A stretch of DNA of 56,547 bases from Nemertoderma westbladi. Taxonomy: Eukaryota > Xenacoelomorpha > Nemertodermatida > Nemertodermatidae. Position numbers and translations under genes: made by a program. The stretch lies in contig JAUCBJ010005009.1 in the NCBI GenBank assembly GCA_032718475.1, positions 1-56,547 on the forward strand, given 5' to 3'. This document shows, piece by piece, positions 21,840 through 33,651 of this stretch (positions within the stretch are counted from its first letter, which is position 1; each line of letters opens with the position of its first letter). The notes under the pieces were generated by a model. It was not told where the DNA came from and did not search any database. It was given only the letters and a program-made list of their open reading frames with translations.

Positions 21840-24235
21840 TCATATAGTAGCTCGCCAGTCGACCTAACGAATGGCTCCCTCCGAGGTCGCCCATTTGGGG
21901 GACTATCTGTTCTTGTGAGACAACAATTTCTTAATAGCATTGAATTTTCTACCACGTGAGGACAATAGATTGATCTGTTTTTACATTAATCTAAATGATG
22001 GCTCCAAAGTTTTGATGCTGAATGTTTATTTGCCGTATCAACATACCCCAGAGAATCTGGTGAACTACAGTAATCGTGTAGAGGCCTCATTACGTAATAT
22101 TGTTATTCCTAGTGGTGTTAAATGTACAAATGCTAACTGTAAGGACCACCATCAAGATATGTCTAACTTTTGGGACTCAATTTCCGAAGTTGTGTTGGAT
22201 TGTGCCGCTAAAACTATTCCGTTTAAACTCACTGGCGACAGTTTTAATAAGCACAATGTTCCAGGATGGAACGATATTGTAAAAGAAAATATGATTTATG
22301 TCGAAGAATTTTTAAAATGTGGCGTGGTGCAGGATCACCCCGACAGGGGGAGCTGCACAGGCGCTATTTAGTTTCAAAGGCCGATTTTAAACGCTGTTTG
22401 CGTCAATGTAAAAGAAATGAAAAAGTAATTCGGTGCAATAAAATTGCAGAGGCCGAAATTAAGAAAGATTATTCCACTTTTTGGAATTCGGTTAAAAAAG
22501 AAAATAGTAGTGCGGTGCCGTTACCAAATGTAGTTAGTGGTGCAGTTGGTGAGAAGTTGATTGGTAATATGTTTAAGCAGGAATATTGTAATCTTTTAAA
22601 TTGTTGTGATGCTAATTCAGACGAAAGTAAAACCAACAGGTCGTTTGTAGATAACTCATTAGAAGATTTATTATATTGTAGTGATATGATTATCAGCCCA
22701 TCTGAGATTAGCTGTGCACTCTCAAATTTAAAATTAGGAAAGGCGGTTGGACCAGATGGTATTGCTGCTGAGCATTTTGTGTAAAGCAATAGCATTCGGC
22801 TCAATACTTTTTTATCGATATTGTTAAGTTCTATGAACGTTCATGGGTACATACCTGAAAATATAATACATAGCGTTATAATTCCCATTATTAAAGATAA
22901 AAATGGTCCTCTATGTAATAAATCCAATTATAGACCAGTTGCGATTGCGACTTTACTAAGTAAGGTATTCGAGTATGTGATATTTTCTTGTATTGAATCC
23001 TATTTAATTACTAGTGACTATCAATTCTCGTTTAAACGCCGCAGTGGTACTGATTTATGTGTATATACACTAAAGGAAATTATTGATTTTTATTTGCACA
23101 ACTCTTCTAGTGTATATGTCTGCTTTCTTGATTCGAGCAAGGCTTTTGATCGGATAGACCACGATATTTTATTTCGCAAATTGATTGACAGAAAGATACC
23201 CCTGTTTATTATAAGAGTAATTGTTTTTTCGTACCGCAGCCAAACGCTTTGTGTTAAATGGGGCGTGTCGAAATCAATATCTTTTACTGTGATAAATGGC
23301 GTAAAACAGGGTGGAATACTATCACCATATCTTTTCAATGTGTATATGGATGACCTTAGTTTCAGTTTAGTTGATACACTTGTTGGCTGTATGTTAGATG
23401 GGACTAGACTCAATCACATAATGTACGCAGATGATATTTGCCTAATATCGAACTCTGCTATTGGCCTACAACGGCTGATTGATAATTGTTATAAATATTC
23501 ACAATTACATAATATTATTTTCAATATGAAGAAAACAAAGGTAATGAACTTTGTAGCTAAGGACTCATTTTGTATGTTTCCTCACATGTACTTATATGGC
23601 AAACAGATTGAACGTGCAGTTAAATTTAATTTATTTAGATCACGTGATACATGACACCAGAGACGATGACTTCGATATTAGGAAGGCCACACGTGGCATC
23701 TATGCTCGAGGTAACATGTTGATGCGTAATTTTAAATCCTGCTCAACGTCTGTTAAGGTACAATTATTTAGGTCGTTTATAACTCCGGTATATTGCAACG
23801 CCTTGTGGTCGCGCAATAATTACTTGCACTCTGTTCATAATCGTATCAAAGTTGCTTACAACAGTGCTGCTCGATTGCTATTTTCATTACCAGTACGCGG
23901 TAGTATGTCGCTGTTTTTTGGTGTGCACAGCTTGCCGTGTTTCATCCATGTGCGTCATAAATCGATAGTCAACTTATTTAATAGGATTGATGCTACCACT
24001 AATAATCTAGTATCAACAGTTGCCGTGGGAACACAGCACTGTTCAAGAATGAGATCGATGTTAGATTCCTCAATGTTATACTGATAATTTGTCAATAATA
24101 CCATTTTTGTGCATTCCTCTTAGTAATTAATATTTTAGGCCCTAGTGAAGAATATGGATGACGTGTATGTAATTAATAATTATATTGATCTATATATATT
24201 GTCTGGAATAAATAAATAAATAAAAATAAATAAAA
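21840..24235 (+). mobile_element. LINE, plus strand, (AAATA)n tail; best preserved in the window
   Basis: Begins inside an endonuclease reading (NGSLRGRPFGGLSVLVRQQ) and ends with an AATAAATAAATAAAAATAAA tail at 24205-24235, so it is 5' truncated. It is flanked by the THAP half-domain and by P-transposase-like sequence, as if it had landed within a P-element relic. It belongs with the minus-strand element at 9330-12400 by layout. Confidence 0.85.
21940..24084 (+). pseudogene. LINE ORF2 (truncated endonuclease, full RT palm), few lesions
   Basis: 21940-22371 reads MLNVYLPYQHTPENL and then jumps to NVPGWNDIVKENM, so the middle of the endonuclease is deleted. 22266-22784 is the linker and RT start (KRNEKVIRCNKIAEA, GKAVGPDGIAAEHF). 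After one stop, 22821-23654 holds the palm: NYRPVAIATLLSKVFE, CFLDSSKAFDRIDH, NGVKQGGILSPYLFNVYMDD and YADDICLIS (about 23424). After a further shift, 23596-24084 gives the C-terminal domain. Only about three frame breaks separate the pieces, so the insertion is younger than the other LINEs here, but it is not active because the endonuclease is gone. Confidence 0.9.
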
Positions 24236-24560
24236 ATTATTATATCACGCATGAAATGTTCTATGACATGTTATCTATTTGGTACTAGTATAGTATGTGT
24301 GTAGCCATGGTACAGCAAATTTAAAAAATTTGTATGTCTTTTTATTTGGTTTTATTGCATTTTATTATGTTCTAGAACATTGGTGATTGTTCTAGAACCT
24401 TAGTAGATATTATTTTCTGGCATCTAGTAGTTTTTTACTTGCTAGTATTTTTGAAAATTAAAAAAAATAATATTTTTTTTACTGTTTTTCTGATATTGGT
24501 AAACATTCTAGAATCAATGTTTTCACATTTTTTTATAATTTCAAAAAATACTAGCAACTA
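24236..24560. other. Between LINE tail and P-transposase relic
   Basis: AT-rich, with three TTCTAGAA-type palindromes (about 24372, 24391 and 24508). No coding signal. Confidence 0.4.
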
Positions 24561-25500
24561 AAAAAAACGGCTACGGTTCCGTATGCCACTACACTTCTTA
24601 AAGAGAACTTCCATAATGACACAGCTGATTACTTCCGTATTATTAGACTCTTCTGGGAGTTTATGAACTGTAAACATAATATGTCTAATCCTTACACAAG
24701 AACACTCAGTCGTTATGACAGTGAGCGGCAAAGTTTCCTTCAAACCTTCCTTGACTGGCTGACAAGGTGGAAGTCTTCAAATAAAGCAGGGTTCACTTCG
24801 CAGACATTTTCAACGCTCATACTAACAGTTGCTAACACAATTAAGGTCCTAGATTTGGTCTTCAACAAACTCGAATACCAATTATTTAACCTGGCAGTCC
24901 TTGGAGACGATGAAATTGAGTTACATTTCAGCAAATATCGCCAGATGTCGGGAGGTCGCTTCCTTGTAAGTCTGCGGGAAGCCACTAACTCAAACAAGAT
25001 AATTCAAATCAAGGCAGCAGCTCTACAATCCAACCAAGATGTCATTGACTGCCTTGATAAAACTAATAGTGAAGATATACGACCAATAATTACGAAACTA
25101 TCAGCAGATGATGATTTTGATATATTCGACGACGAATCTCTATTGATTATTTCAGACGTGGCTGGATGGGCAGTTCAGTCAATTCCTAATTAAGATGCGT
25201 TGTGTTCTGTTCATGTACCAGATGCGATCTACAATAAAAATCCCAATCAAGTTCCACGAATATTCGCTACATTTCGTTTCGTGACAGAGGGGGGTTGTGT
25301 TTTCCGATTGATGGATTTGTACATCTTTGCTGCAATATATTTCACAAATTGAAAAAATCATATCCCTTGGTAAACAACAAGAACAAAGCGAGTCCAACAT
25401 TACATAGACTACTAGTAAACCAAATAGATACCACTGAAGTTGTCTGCTCTGAACACAGCGAGAAATTCAAAAACTAGTAAACGTTTTCCTTAAGGCTGAG
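24561..25500 (+). pseudogene. P-element (THAP9-like) transposase C-terminal part
   Basis: The main frame (ATG-less start at about 24561, stop at 25191) reads ATVPYATTLLKENF, FLDWLTRWKSSNKAGFTSQT, then LGDDEIELHFSKYRQMSGGR and FLVSLREATN. The D-x-x-E-x-x-F-x-x-Y-R-Q-x-S-G-G block is the strongest signature of P-element/THAP9 transposases near their C-terminus. The acidic stretch SADDDFDIFDDESLLI and AGWAV follow. Later frames (25295-25477, then about 25480-25600) continue with weak transposase-like peptides. The catalytic RNase-H core and the GTP-binding insertion are missing, so the relic is internally deleted. Confidence 0.75.
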
Positions 25501-25649
25501 GCTAGTCACAGGAAAGAAATTATTGATGAACAGGAACGGTATAAAACGGGACTGAATGGATTTAAAGCGCCACAGTTATACAAGAAAAAACGGATTCTTT
25601 AGTCAGATATTAATCAAAATAACATCCATCCCTTTCAAAACTGCCTGGC

Positions 25650-26287
25650 ACTGGCCTGTCGTCTCTAATACCACTGCCACCCAGGCTGTTGTTTCTACTA
25701 CCACTGCCACCCTGGCTGTTGACTCTACTACCATTGCCACCCTGGCTGCTGTTTCCACTACCTACCACGTTGCCACCCTGGTAGTTGTTTCTACTACCAC
25801 TGCCACCCTGGCTGTTGACTCTACTACCATTGCCACCCTGGCTACTGTTTCCACTACCTACCACGTTGCCACCCTGGCTGTTGTTTCTACTATCACTACC
25901 ACCCTGGTAGTTGTTTCTACTACCACTGCCACCCTGGCTGTTGACTCTACTACCATTGCTACCCTGGCTGCTGTTTCCACTACCTACCACATTGTCACAA
26001 TGGCTGTTGTTTCTACTACCACTGCTGCGTTGCCACCCTGGCTGTCATCTCTACTACCACTGCGACCCTGACCGTTGACTCTACTAACATTGCCACCCTG
26101 GCTGTCATCTCTACCACCACTGCCACCCTGGCTGTTGTTTCCACTACCTACCACGTTGCCACCATGGCTGTTGTTTCTACTACCATTGCCACCCTGGCTG
26201 TTGCTCTACTCTACTACCACTGCCACCATGGCTGTTGACTCTACTACCATTACCACCCTGGCTGTTGACTCTACTACCACTGCCACC
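25650..26287. repeat. 30-bp minisatellite with a 96-bp higher-order unit
   Basis: ACTGCCACCCTGGCTGTTGT plus TTCTACTACC, 30 bp, with some 36-bp variants containing ACCTACCACGTTGCC. The order VSTTTATLAV-DSTTIATLAA-VSTTYHVATL recurs three times. Open on both strands; spurious as a gene. Confidence 0.9.
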
Positions 26288-26564
26288 CGGAGACTCTGCC
26301 AGCAATCAGAATAATAGGAGAATCGCCACTCGTATCTTGACAATCACCACTACTAGTGACAGCGGTACATCTTTGGAAATCCAAAGAGTGTCCAGTACTT
26401 GGCAGTACTGCTGAAGAGGTCTAAAGCCGGCCGAAACGCCGCTTCTATTAATGGTTTATTATTATAATAATATTATTATAGTAAATAAATTATATGTAAT
26501 TAAACATGACTAAGGATGATCCAACTCTATAGCAAATGGAGCCTTTGCCTCCGTTGCCACATTT

Positions 26565-26635
26565 GCCTCCGTGGTGTAGTGGTTAGCATACCTGAACGTT
26601 TATCGGGAGACGCGGGTTCGATCCCCGCTGGTGGC
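26565..26635 (+). tRNA. tRNA-like sequence (71 nt), probably not a functional tRNA
   Basis: A full cloverleaf can be drawn: acceptor GCCTCCG / TGGTGGC (one T-T mismatch, one G-T), D arm GTGT...GCAT, anticodon stem CCTGA / TCGGG with a 7-nt loop ACGTTTA, and T arm GCGGG-TTCGATC-CCCGC (perfect). The A-box TGGTGTAGTGG and B-box GGTTCGATCCC fit Pol III consensus. Position 33 is C instead of the universal T and the nominal anticodon would be GTT, yet the D arm is Glu/Asp/Val-like, so decoding function is doubtful. A second, more diverged copy is in 46585-46857. Confidence 0.55.
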
Positions 26636-26642
26636 GAATTCA

Positions 26643-26648
26643 TTTTTT
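26643..26648 (+). terminator. T6 run, likely Pol III terminator
   Basis: TTTTTT starts 8 nt after the acceptor end of the tRNA-like sequence, followed by CCGCTCC. The same TCATTTTTTCCGCTC context is kept in copy 2, which suggests the unit moved as a transcribable cassette. Confidence 0.5.
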
Positions 26649-26849
26649 CCGCTCCATTTGCTATAGAGTTGGATCATCCTTAGTCCTGTTTAATTACTTA
26701 TAATTTATACAATCTATGGATGTTAAACACTTATACAATTATTATAGTAATATATAAAACTAATAAAAATGTAAAAATTAGCTTCCACAGAAGTGTTATA
26801 ATATATATATATTAATAGCTCAAGATATGTAGCAACGGACAAGTGTCGC

Positions 26850-27620
26850 TTTTTGTCAATATCACTTTCTAGAAAAAGGTCATTTAACCAATATTTCCAG
26901 TTCAACAATGTCAATAAAGTGACAGATAGCTTCAATGATCTGGGGATTTTAGTCATCGATACATTACATTTTGACCAATATTGTAGATTAGTGCAAAATC
27001 CTCAATCTCATTTTTCGTTGTTTTATTAGTAGCAACTGTGCAGCCTTATTACAAGCTTACGAAACTTACGTCCGCCCCATTTTGAATATTGCACTCCGGT
27101 TTGGTCACCTTTCCATGTTACTAGTATAGATCTCATTGAATGTGTGCAGTGGTTTTTTACTCGTCGTTTGTTTAATCGTTGTAATCTGCCTAAAAAAAAA
27201 ACTATGTAGACCGGCTTTCGTATCTTAAGTTGGAACCATTAGAAGTACGTAGAATCAAATTTGATGTATTAGCAACTTACAAAGTATTTAACAATCACAT
27301 ATGTCTAAACGTTGATAATTTTTTCGTTTTTTGTCCTACCTCTAACACACGAGGACACAAATTCAAACTTTTTACTCCTCACCACCGTCTTTTAATTTTG
27401 AAAAATCAATATTCTAGTCGCGTAGTATCTATCTGGAATTCATTACCTACGGATGTTGTCCTTTCTTTAAATACAACAATTTTTAAGAATAAATTACGTG
27501 CATGTAATTTGGTGAAGTTTTGTAAGTTCGACGGTGTTTTTCTTTCATTTTTCTCTATGTCCAAATTATCGGAAATTATGTCAGCCATTTTTTATTTCAC
27601 CTATTATTAGTGGTGTGTAT
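26850..27620 (+). pseudogene. LINE reverse-transcriptase C-terminal fragment
   Basis: Reads FNDLGILVIDTLHFDQYCRL, then a broken stretch with EYCTPVWSP, RLFNRCNLP, YLKLEPLEVRRIKFDVLATY and YSSRVVSIWNSLPTDVV (27230-27610). This is the usual C-terminal order of jockey/CR1-group RTs (DLGI, YCTPVWSP, LP). At least two frameshifts; no active site. A short ATAATAATAA tract at 27670-27681 may be its tail. Confidence 0.8.
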
Positions 27621-27711
27621 TAACCTTGGTGATTTTTCTCCCTTCTAATATTATATTTTGAGTGCTTATAATAATAATAACAGGCTAGGTGACAGTATTG
27701 TATGGTGGTAG

Positions 27712-28320
27712 TGTGACGGGATCCGAGTTGGCAAAATACCCCGACTGGTGTGTGTGTGTGTGTGTTTCGAGTCGTATGGAAGACACGCGTCACCGCGTCT
27801 GCTAGGCTACTGAAAGGCTGTGAATGTAACTGAAAGGCTGAAGGCCAGTGAAATAACTGAATTTATAGTTATAGTTTCTCGTAATATCAGATAAGCACAA
27901 TCAGTCTAATATAATAATAGCAGTAAAAATAATAGCGACGACGGTTAAAAACCGTCTGACTTCTACACTCAATGTAGCCAACTGAAGCACAATTAACAGA
28001 GTAACGGTTATATATATTACATGGGATATACATTCCTACCTAGGTTTGGCCTACCAGTGAATGCGCGATAATTGATGGAAAACCACCAAGTCATTGATTG
28101 ATCTATTCTCCGGCCAATCCCTATTTTTCCCCTGGCCCTATGCTAGCTTCCCCCTGAGATGAGCTTATGTGCTGGCATCTCTCTCTAGCTGGCAGTGTAT
28201 ATTGCCTTGGTGCCTTTAGTATGCGATATTATATTGGTAATATCGCATATCCAATCATGATTCGTAAATCATGCTTTTCCCCATTCCGCTGGGTGGTGCA
28301 GTGAATTGGGTCCGCTTACA
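27712..28320. mobile_element. Solo LTR (609 bp) with 5-bp target duplication GGTAG
   Basis: Begins TGTGACGGGATCCGAG and ends GGGTCCGCTTACA, i.e. TG...CA with short inverted ends, flanked by GGTAG at 27707-27711 and 28321-28325. A diverged sister in the same orientation is at 33123-33646. A GT microsatellite lies at about 27748-27765. No internal retrotransposon genes adjoin it, so LTR-LTR recombination has removed them. The ends suggest Ty3/Gypsy (inference). Confidence 0.85.
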
Positions 28321-28325
28321 GGTAG

Positions 28326-29339
28326 ACTCAATGCATAATGGCCTGGAAATGTGAAATACCTATATCAGGCTGCATATTATTTGGAACGATGATAGCCACT
28401 CACTGTTACCCAGTCTGCTGCTAAAGAGTGTAATGACTGAAAGTCAAACAGTCGCCCATTAATTTGATTATGAAATGTCTGAATGTGAAAAACCTTCCCA
28501 CATTTTGTTGTTTTTATCCTTTGAACAGAGGGAATCTGCTTACTACAGGTACACTATAGGTATTGTTTGTGAGTTTAGTCTGCCGCTAAGGGGCAAAATA
28601 TCTGAGAGTTAAAACCTTCTCCCACTTTATTATTCAGTAGTACGTAATCCTTTGAGGTGATCTATCACAACATAATGCACATGTAGTAGTAGATTGTATA
28701 GATACCTGCCAAGTAAAGCTGCTTTTCTTTGGGAAATGCTGACATTTTGTTAAGAGGATTAATTAATTAATTTATGTTTGATATGTTGAATAAGCTTTTG
28801 TACGAGAAAGGCTTTCAAAAGGCCAACAGCCTTCTAATCGATAAATATACCTATATACATTGTAGGTTTTGTAGTTGTGGGTCTTACCATTCCAAATAGC
28901 GAAAACATGAATATATTAATGACATTTCCGACATTGTTGATGATTTAGGAGAACTCACCGAGACAGAGATATCGAGATGCACTAATATTGGCATGTCCTG
29001 ATATACAAACCACCTTCATCAGTCAGTGAGCAAACAGTGAACCCCCACAATAGTTTCATGTACCCGTACTAACAATGAGATCAATACCATATCAAGAAGT
29101 CTTCAATTACCTCAGTGTGAATTGCGAGTGTCGCAAGATCTTGATGATAACCAATATATCCATGACCATAAAGAACTTCTTGCATGCATCAAATGTCATC
29201 AAATGTGTCCAAGATTTGGGATCAAGGGAACTAGTGCCACAGGCACATGGCCAGAACCTACCCTTTGATTTGGTATGGTGCAAGTGACTATTCTTCTCAA
29301 TTTTCGCGATAGCCAACTTTGAGTTCTCCTACTGCATTA
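28326..29339. other. Intron 2; nothing recognised
   Basis: No coding signal or clear repeat family. Frames at 29075-29316 on both strands are motif-free. Confidence 0.4.
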
Positions 29340-29359
29340 ATAGTATGCTCATTATAACC

Positions 29360-29765
29360 GCAATGACCGATTTAGTGGGGGTAGAGACCATCAAACAAGC
29401 GCAGCGCGAATAGTTCTTGAGATATTGCAGAAAATGTTAAGTCCTGCACAAGTCAACATTACCGCTTTGATGCGATATGGACAAAATAGACTAAAAATTA
29501 TACTATGAATTATCTCAAGGGTTCAAGAATAGACACATCGCAGAAATGATCGATTTAGTAGGTGTAGACACCTTCAAAATAGGAGTAGAGTCATTAGTTC
29601 TTGAGTTATTGTACAAAATGTCAGGACTATGTCCACCAATGGATACTTTATATTGAGTTGACCCATTTCACACATTTTGTACAAAAATTAAAGAGAACTA
29701 ATCACTACTGTTTCAATTTGAAGGTGTCTGTATACCCTAAATCAATTCGTTGCAGTGATGTGTTT
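29360..29765. repeat. Diverged repeat, about 85 bp, two direct and one inverted copy
   Basis: ACCGATTTAGTGGGGGTAGA ... TAGTTCTTGAGATATTGCAG (about 29368-29435) is echoed by ATCGATTTAGTAGGTGTAGA ... TAGTTCTTGAGTTATTGTAC (about 29550-29620). It appears inverted at about 29675-29760 (TCAATTTGAAGGTGTCTGTA, then TAAATCAATTCGTTGCAGTG). Possibly an old TIR element. Confidence 0.45.
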
Positions 29766-29776
29766 ATTTTCATACC

Positions 29777-29890
29777 TTAACCCTATTACCACTTGGGTGT
29801 TTAGACCATTAGCAGCACTGGTGGGGGGTCGATTCCCCCCCCCCCCCCCCACTGTATTTTTGTTATCATCCAATAAAATCCTACGAAATC
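29777..29890. mobile_element. Terminus like those of the TTAA elements
   Basis: TTAACCCTATTA is identical to the ends of the 1.57-kb elements at 37249 and 52225. It is followed by GGGGGGTCGATTCCCCCC and a C run, then AATAAAATCCTACGAAAT, which matches the fold-back element at 53830-53870 (AATAAAATGCTACAAAAT). The matching other end was not found, so it is truncated or chimeric. Confidence 0.5.
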
Positions 29891-31559
29891 TGTAAAAGCT
29901 TTTGCGGGATATAACTGGCCCTTTTCTCCGCAATGTACTGTGTAAGGTGTTTTTAGAGGACATAACTAGCGATTTATCCGCTGTGTCTGCATGTGTGCTT
30001 TAGCGGACATAAAAAGCCAGTTTTCCCACAATGCGCTCAAATACTCTAAGCTACCTAACTCAAATGACGCAATCTACCAAACGATTTGCTGTACGCCTAT
30101 AGGCTCTTTGTTCTGTTCGATCAACCAATCAGAACAATGATCCACCAATCAGAGCGATTTCACCTTGTGTTGAATATGGGCTGCAAAAACCCGAATAGTT
30201 CGGCATTTAGACATTCGTGGAACCTACAGAATCTGGAACTCGGCCAATGAGAGCTGTTTCTCTTTGTGTTGAAAGATACCTACAACAGCCCAGAGGGATT
30301 AGTTGTGTTGGTTTTCCCAAGCCTAGAAGACCGGCTTTGGAATCTCTGTGTTTTCAGACTTTAGCCCAACATTAGTAGGCTTAATTATAGAACGTATATC
30401 TGTTATCATAACATATCATAACCATTCATACCTTAACATTTGTACTGCTATTTACTGTCGGTTATTCATTATATCAGTTGATGGAATATTATTATATTTG
30501 GAATATCGATAAATAATTACAAAACCCTCAATCTTCTTGATATACTGAAGGTAAGAGAGACCGGTTACATATAACGATTGCGACTTACATTAAAGTGGTT
30601 TTGAAGTGAATCTAATGCTATTTCATAGGCACTACATGTATTGGTTGTTGTTCTCTTTATATGTGACTAAAATTAGTGAAGGTCGGCAGATCGGTGTGCA
30701 GCATTGTGCAGTATTGTGTATGATTGTGACTGATAACAAAGCATTTCCTAAAGAATGCGCCATATACGTGAATCCATAGCCATCCCGTTGTGTCTAGTTT
30801 AAGTCATAACTCTGTTTACATATTTAGAGCGCCACGTCCTAAAGAAACTGTTAATATTTCCCGAAAGTGAATAATATTTGTCAGAGATTATATATTACGA
30901 TCAGTCGAATAATACAGTAGGCCTACACCGCAATAAGGTTAGGCTTCCGAATCCAGTCTCCCGGGTATATCCAGCGGGTGAATGGTCGCGCATAGACTGG
31001 CTTCGGCTAATGTAGTGTATCAAATACTCGTCATAGGCTAAAGTCGATTTATTATCTAGAAGACATCCAAATTTGGCAGGTTAAACTGCTAAAGGTCTAA
31101 AAGCGCGAACAAAATTTGTGCTGTAGGTGAAAAAATTATAGAAGAACATTTTCAAAGCCAAAAATGGGTATAATAAATTTCATGAAAAATAGAAGTCCCA
31201 GGACAAAATATACATTTTTTTGATATTCCAAAAACTGATAGTGTGGCATTGTTGGCTAGCATTTAGTAGGTTTTTCACTACGCTGAATCGAATGTGATTA
31301 TATTCCATTTCCGAAAATTGAACTGGATGCTATTTTCCGTGCACCTAAGAAGTGGGCGTGGCACTTCAAATTTTGTAAAATACGATATTCGGAAAATACC
31401 CCCAACTTTTGATTTCAACGCGTTTTTATAGGTTTTCTTGACCGCTGAATCGATTGACATTATATATATATATATATATTGACGTTATTGATATTAATCA
31501 TTATTTATATACCACCTACTTACATTTGCTACTTTAGGAGTAATATTAATATTAGTAAT
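29891..31559. other. Intron 2; CCAAT motifs, otherwise nothing recognised
   Basis: CCAATCAG at about 30124 and 30145 and CCAATGAG at about 30243 fall within 130 bp. TAGGCCTA occurs at about 30918. No open frame of note. Confidence 0.4.
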
Positions 31560-31760
31560 AGCAATATTAAACTTTAGGAATAATATTTGAATACGAAACA
31601 TTGCAGTTAGAACAAATACGTTTCAGATTATTCCCACTTGTACTGCGACGATGAAAAAGGGTTAAATTAGATAAGAAACGAAGTGTAGGCTTAGGGTACG
31701 GATAGTGGATTAAACCTTCTACAAAATAGCGATGTTTATTGTAGGGTAACCCCCACATGA
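31560..31760 (-). pseudogene. Possible LINE RT C-terminal scrap
   Basis: The minus-strand frame reads HRYFVEGLIHYPYPKPTLRF, then LSNLTLFHRRSTSGNNLKRI and CSNCNVS. R-S-x-x-G-x-N near the end resembles the last segment of some LINE RT proteins. Short and isolated; low confidence. Confidence 0.3.
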
Positions 31761-32136
31761 ATGACTTATATTGTTTTCAATTTTATTGTGGAGCATCGCG
31801 AAGGCTCAAAATTTCAACCCTTTGGGATCTGTCAAGATATCGATGAAATTTAGATTAATTTTTTTTGCCTTAATTTTTACCATTTGGCAACTTTTGCGCA
31901 CCGGTAGAACAATTGAATCGAAAAAAGGTAAAATACGCACCGCCCTAATAATAATATAAAATATTTTTTTTTTCAAACATAGGCCTACTATCTCTGAGAC
32001 CTGTTTACATATATTTTGGAAACAAAAACTAACAACATGAATATCATATGTTGAGCATATTTTTTTGTATATTATTTTTCCACTTTCCATTTTAACTTTA
32101 TTGAGTTCAGCCACATTAACTCATACATTCAGATAG

Positions 32137-32303
32137 CGGGGGAAACTTGACGCAATAAAAATTCATCCCTCTCCAGGGGAAATTGGACGCAAATAACAGC
32201 TGATTACTCTCAAAAACAAAACTGTAAACTGTTCTATTGTGTTTAGTTTATTGTTTTGGTTACGTTTTGGTTTTGCGTCGAGTTCCCCCCCCCCCCCCCG
32301 CCC
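32137..32303. mobile_element. MITE with G/C-run ends, copy 2 (internally deleted)
   Basis: GGGGGAAACTTGACGCAA at the left and TTGCGTCGAGTTCCCCCC at the right form inverted ends. The interior matches 187-467 but lacks about 90 bp before the right end. TAGGCCTA lies 150 bp upstream. Confidence 0.8.
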
Positions 32304-33122
32304 ACTATACATTACATAAAAAAAATACTTTCTTTTATAATTTATTTTGTGACTTTCTTTTGTGCCTTTCTTTTAAATTGGTATCTATTTTTATATTGTT
32401 TAAATTAAATTTAAAAATTTAATGTCCACAATAATAATCCATTTTGCATTACTTTGTGTAGTGTAATTTAAAAGTAGATTTATTGGTGGTTAATGTGCTT
32501 GTTACAGTTTAATGAGTTTATATGTTTAACAGCTTTCTGGGGAATTATGCTTATGCAGAAAACCGGCAATTTTACACCGAAAGCCAAAGCTAGGCTTTAT
32601 AGTTTTAAATAGGTAATTTATGTATAATGTGTAATGATGTATCATCCGAATGTGAGTAGTAGTAAATAGTGATTAAGTAGTTAATGGAAAGAACTGCAAG
32701 TAAGACTGTATAGAAGGAAAATAGGGACAAACGAACTGCCTTAGTAGTTAGAACCCAATTCATCGTATTATTATCTCATAAATAAATTCTAAGTTGTCAT
32801 TGCTTATGACGAACTAGATCGGTTCGTTTCTGTGAAAAAATGACAATGCCCTGTTTTACAGAGCCCTTAATAAAATTACAAGTTTTTAAATTCATAAAGG
32901 AACGTTTTCCATTTGAATGCCCTCGGTGTAAAATGATGCATGTATATTTTTGTGAAAAAAATATGTCACATTTACAATAATTTCACTAAGTCTCTCCCAT
33001 GGATAAAAATTTTCCATTTTCATTTTCCAAAATATTATATGGAAATAGCTAATAAAAACGACAACCTCTCTACAGCGACCATTGTGGATTAAAAAAGTCC
33101 AAAATGGATGTCATGTGATGAC
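32304..33122. other. Intron 2; nothing recognised
   Basis: AT-rich, without coding signal; 33118-33122 is the ATGAC duplication of the next solo LTR. Confidence 0.5.
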
Positions 33123-33646
33123 TCTGACGGGATCCGAGTTGGTGATGGGATCCCGACTGGATAGATCTCTAGTCGTAGTTTCCTACGGGTCGCTGATGTT
33201 ATTTGTTTGCAGTATTTACCGGTAGATGACTTACAGCACAATACATGAAATAGGTGTTACGGGCGACGTGAAAAACTATGTAACTACTACACCAACTATA
33301 ATGCCAACTGCACTAGTAGACACATGATGACAGTATATATGTGGAAAATTAGGGGGAAAGTATTACACAGTCCTAACACGTAAGGTTGGCCAACCAATCA
33401 ACACCTTATAATTACCAGCTGTGGCCCTCCCATTGGTCGGCTTATTCCACTGCTACAAACCCATGTCCCCCCTGCCCTGTGTTAGCCCCTCTCCCCTGAG
33501 AGGGGTTGTTAAACCATCTCCTGGCTAACATTGCTTCCTACATTCTTTGGTATGCAATATTGGCTAAATACCTGAACTGATTCGTAATTCAGTCCACCTC
33601 CCCATTCTGCCGGTAGGTGGCGTGTAGCGGAATGGATCCGCTTAAA
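33123..33646. mobile_element. Solo LTR (524 bp), second copy, target duplication ATGAC
   Basis: Starts TCTGACGGGATCCGAGTTGG and ends GGATCCGCTTAAA, flanked by ATGAC at 33118-33122 and 33647-33651. It shares ends and scattered interior blocks (GATTCGTAA, CCCCATTC) with 27712-28320. The terminal TG..CA has decayed to TC..AA. Confidence 0.8.
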
Positions 33647-33651
33647 ATGAC

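Larger units (their letters stand above)
26487..26741. mobile_element. Fold-back element carrying a tRNA-like Pol III unit, copy 1
   Basis: Left arm TAATTAAACATGACTAAGGA, then TGATCCAACTCTATAGCAAA, then TGGAGC (26494-26542). The right arm is its inverted repeat: GCTCCATTTGCTATAGAGTT, then GGATCATCCTTAGTCCTG, then TTTAATTAC (26650-26697). Further right, ATTTATACAATCTATGGATG matches the outer arm of copy 2 (46585-46857); the left outer arm is lost or diverged. The tRNA-like sequence and a T run lie between the arms. Confidence 0.85.

Noticed and set aside
26565-26635. A functional host tRNA-Asn gene
   Set aside because: Position 33 is not T, the D arm does not fit Asn, there is an acceptor mismatch, and it sits in a repeated fold-back element.
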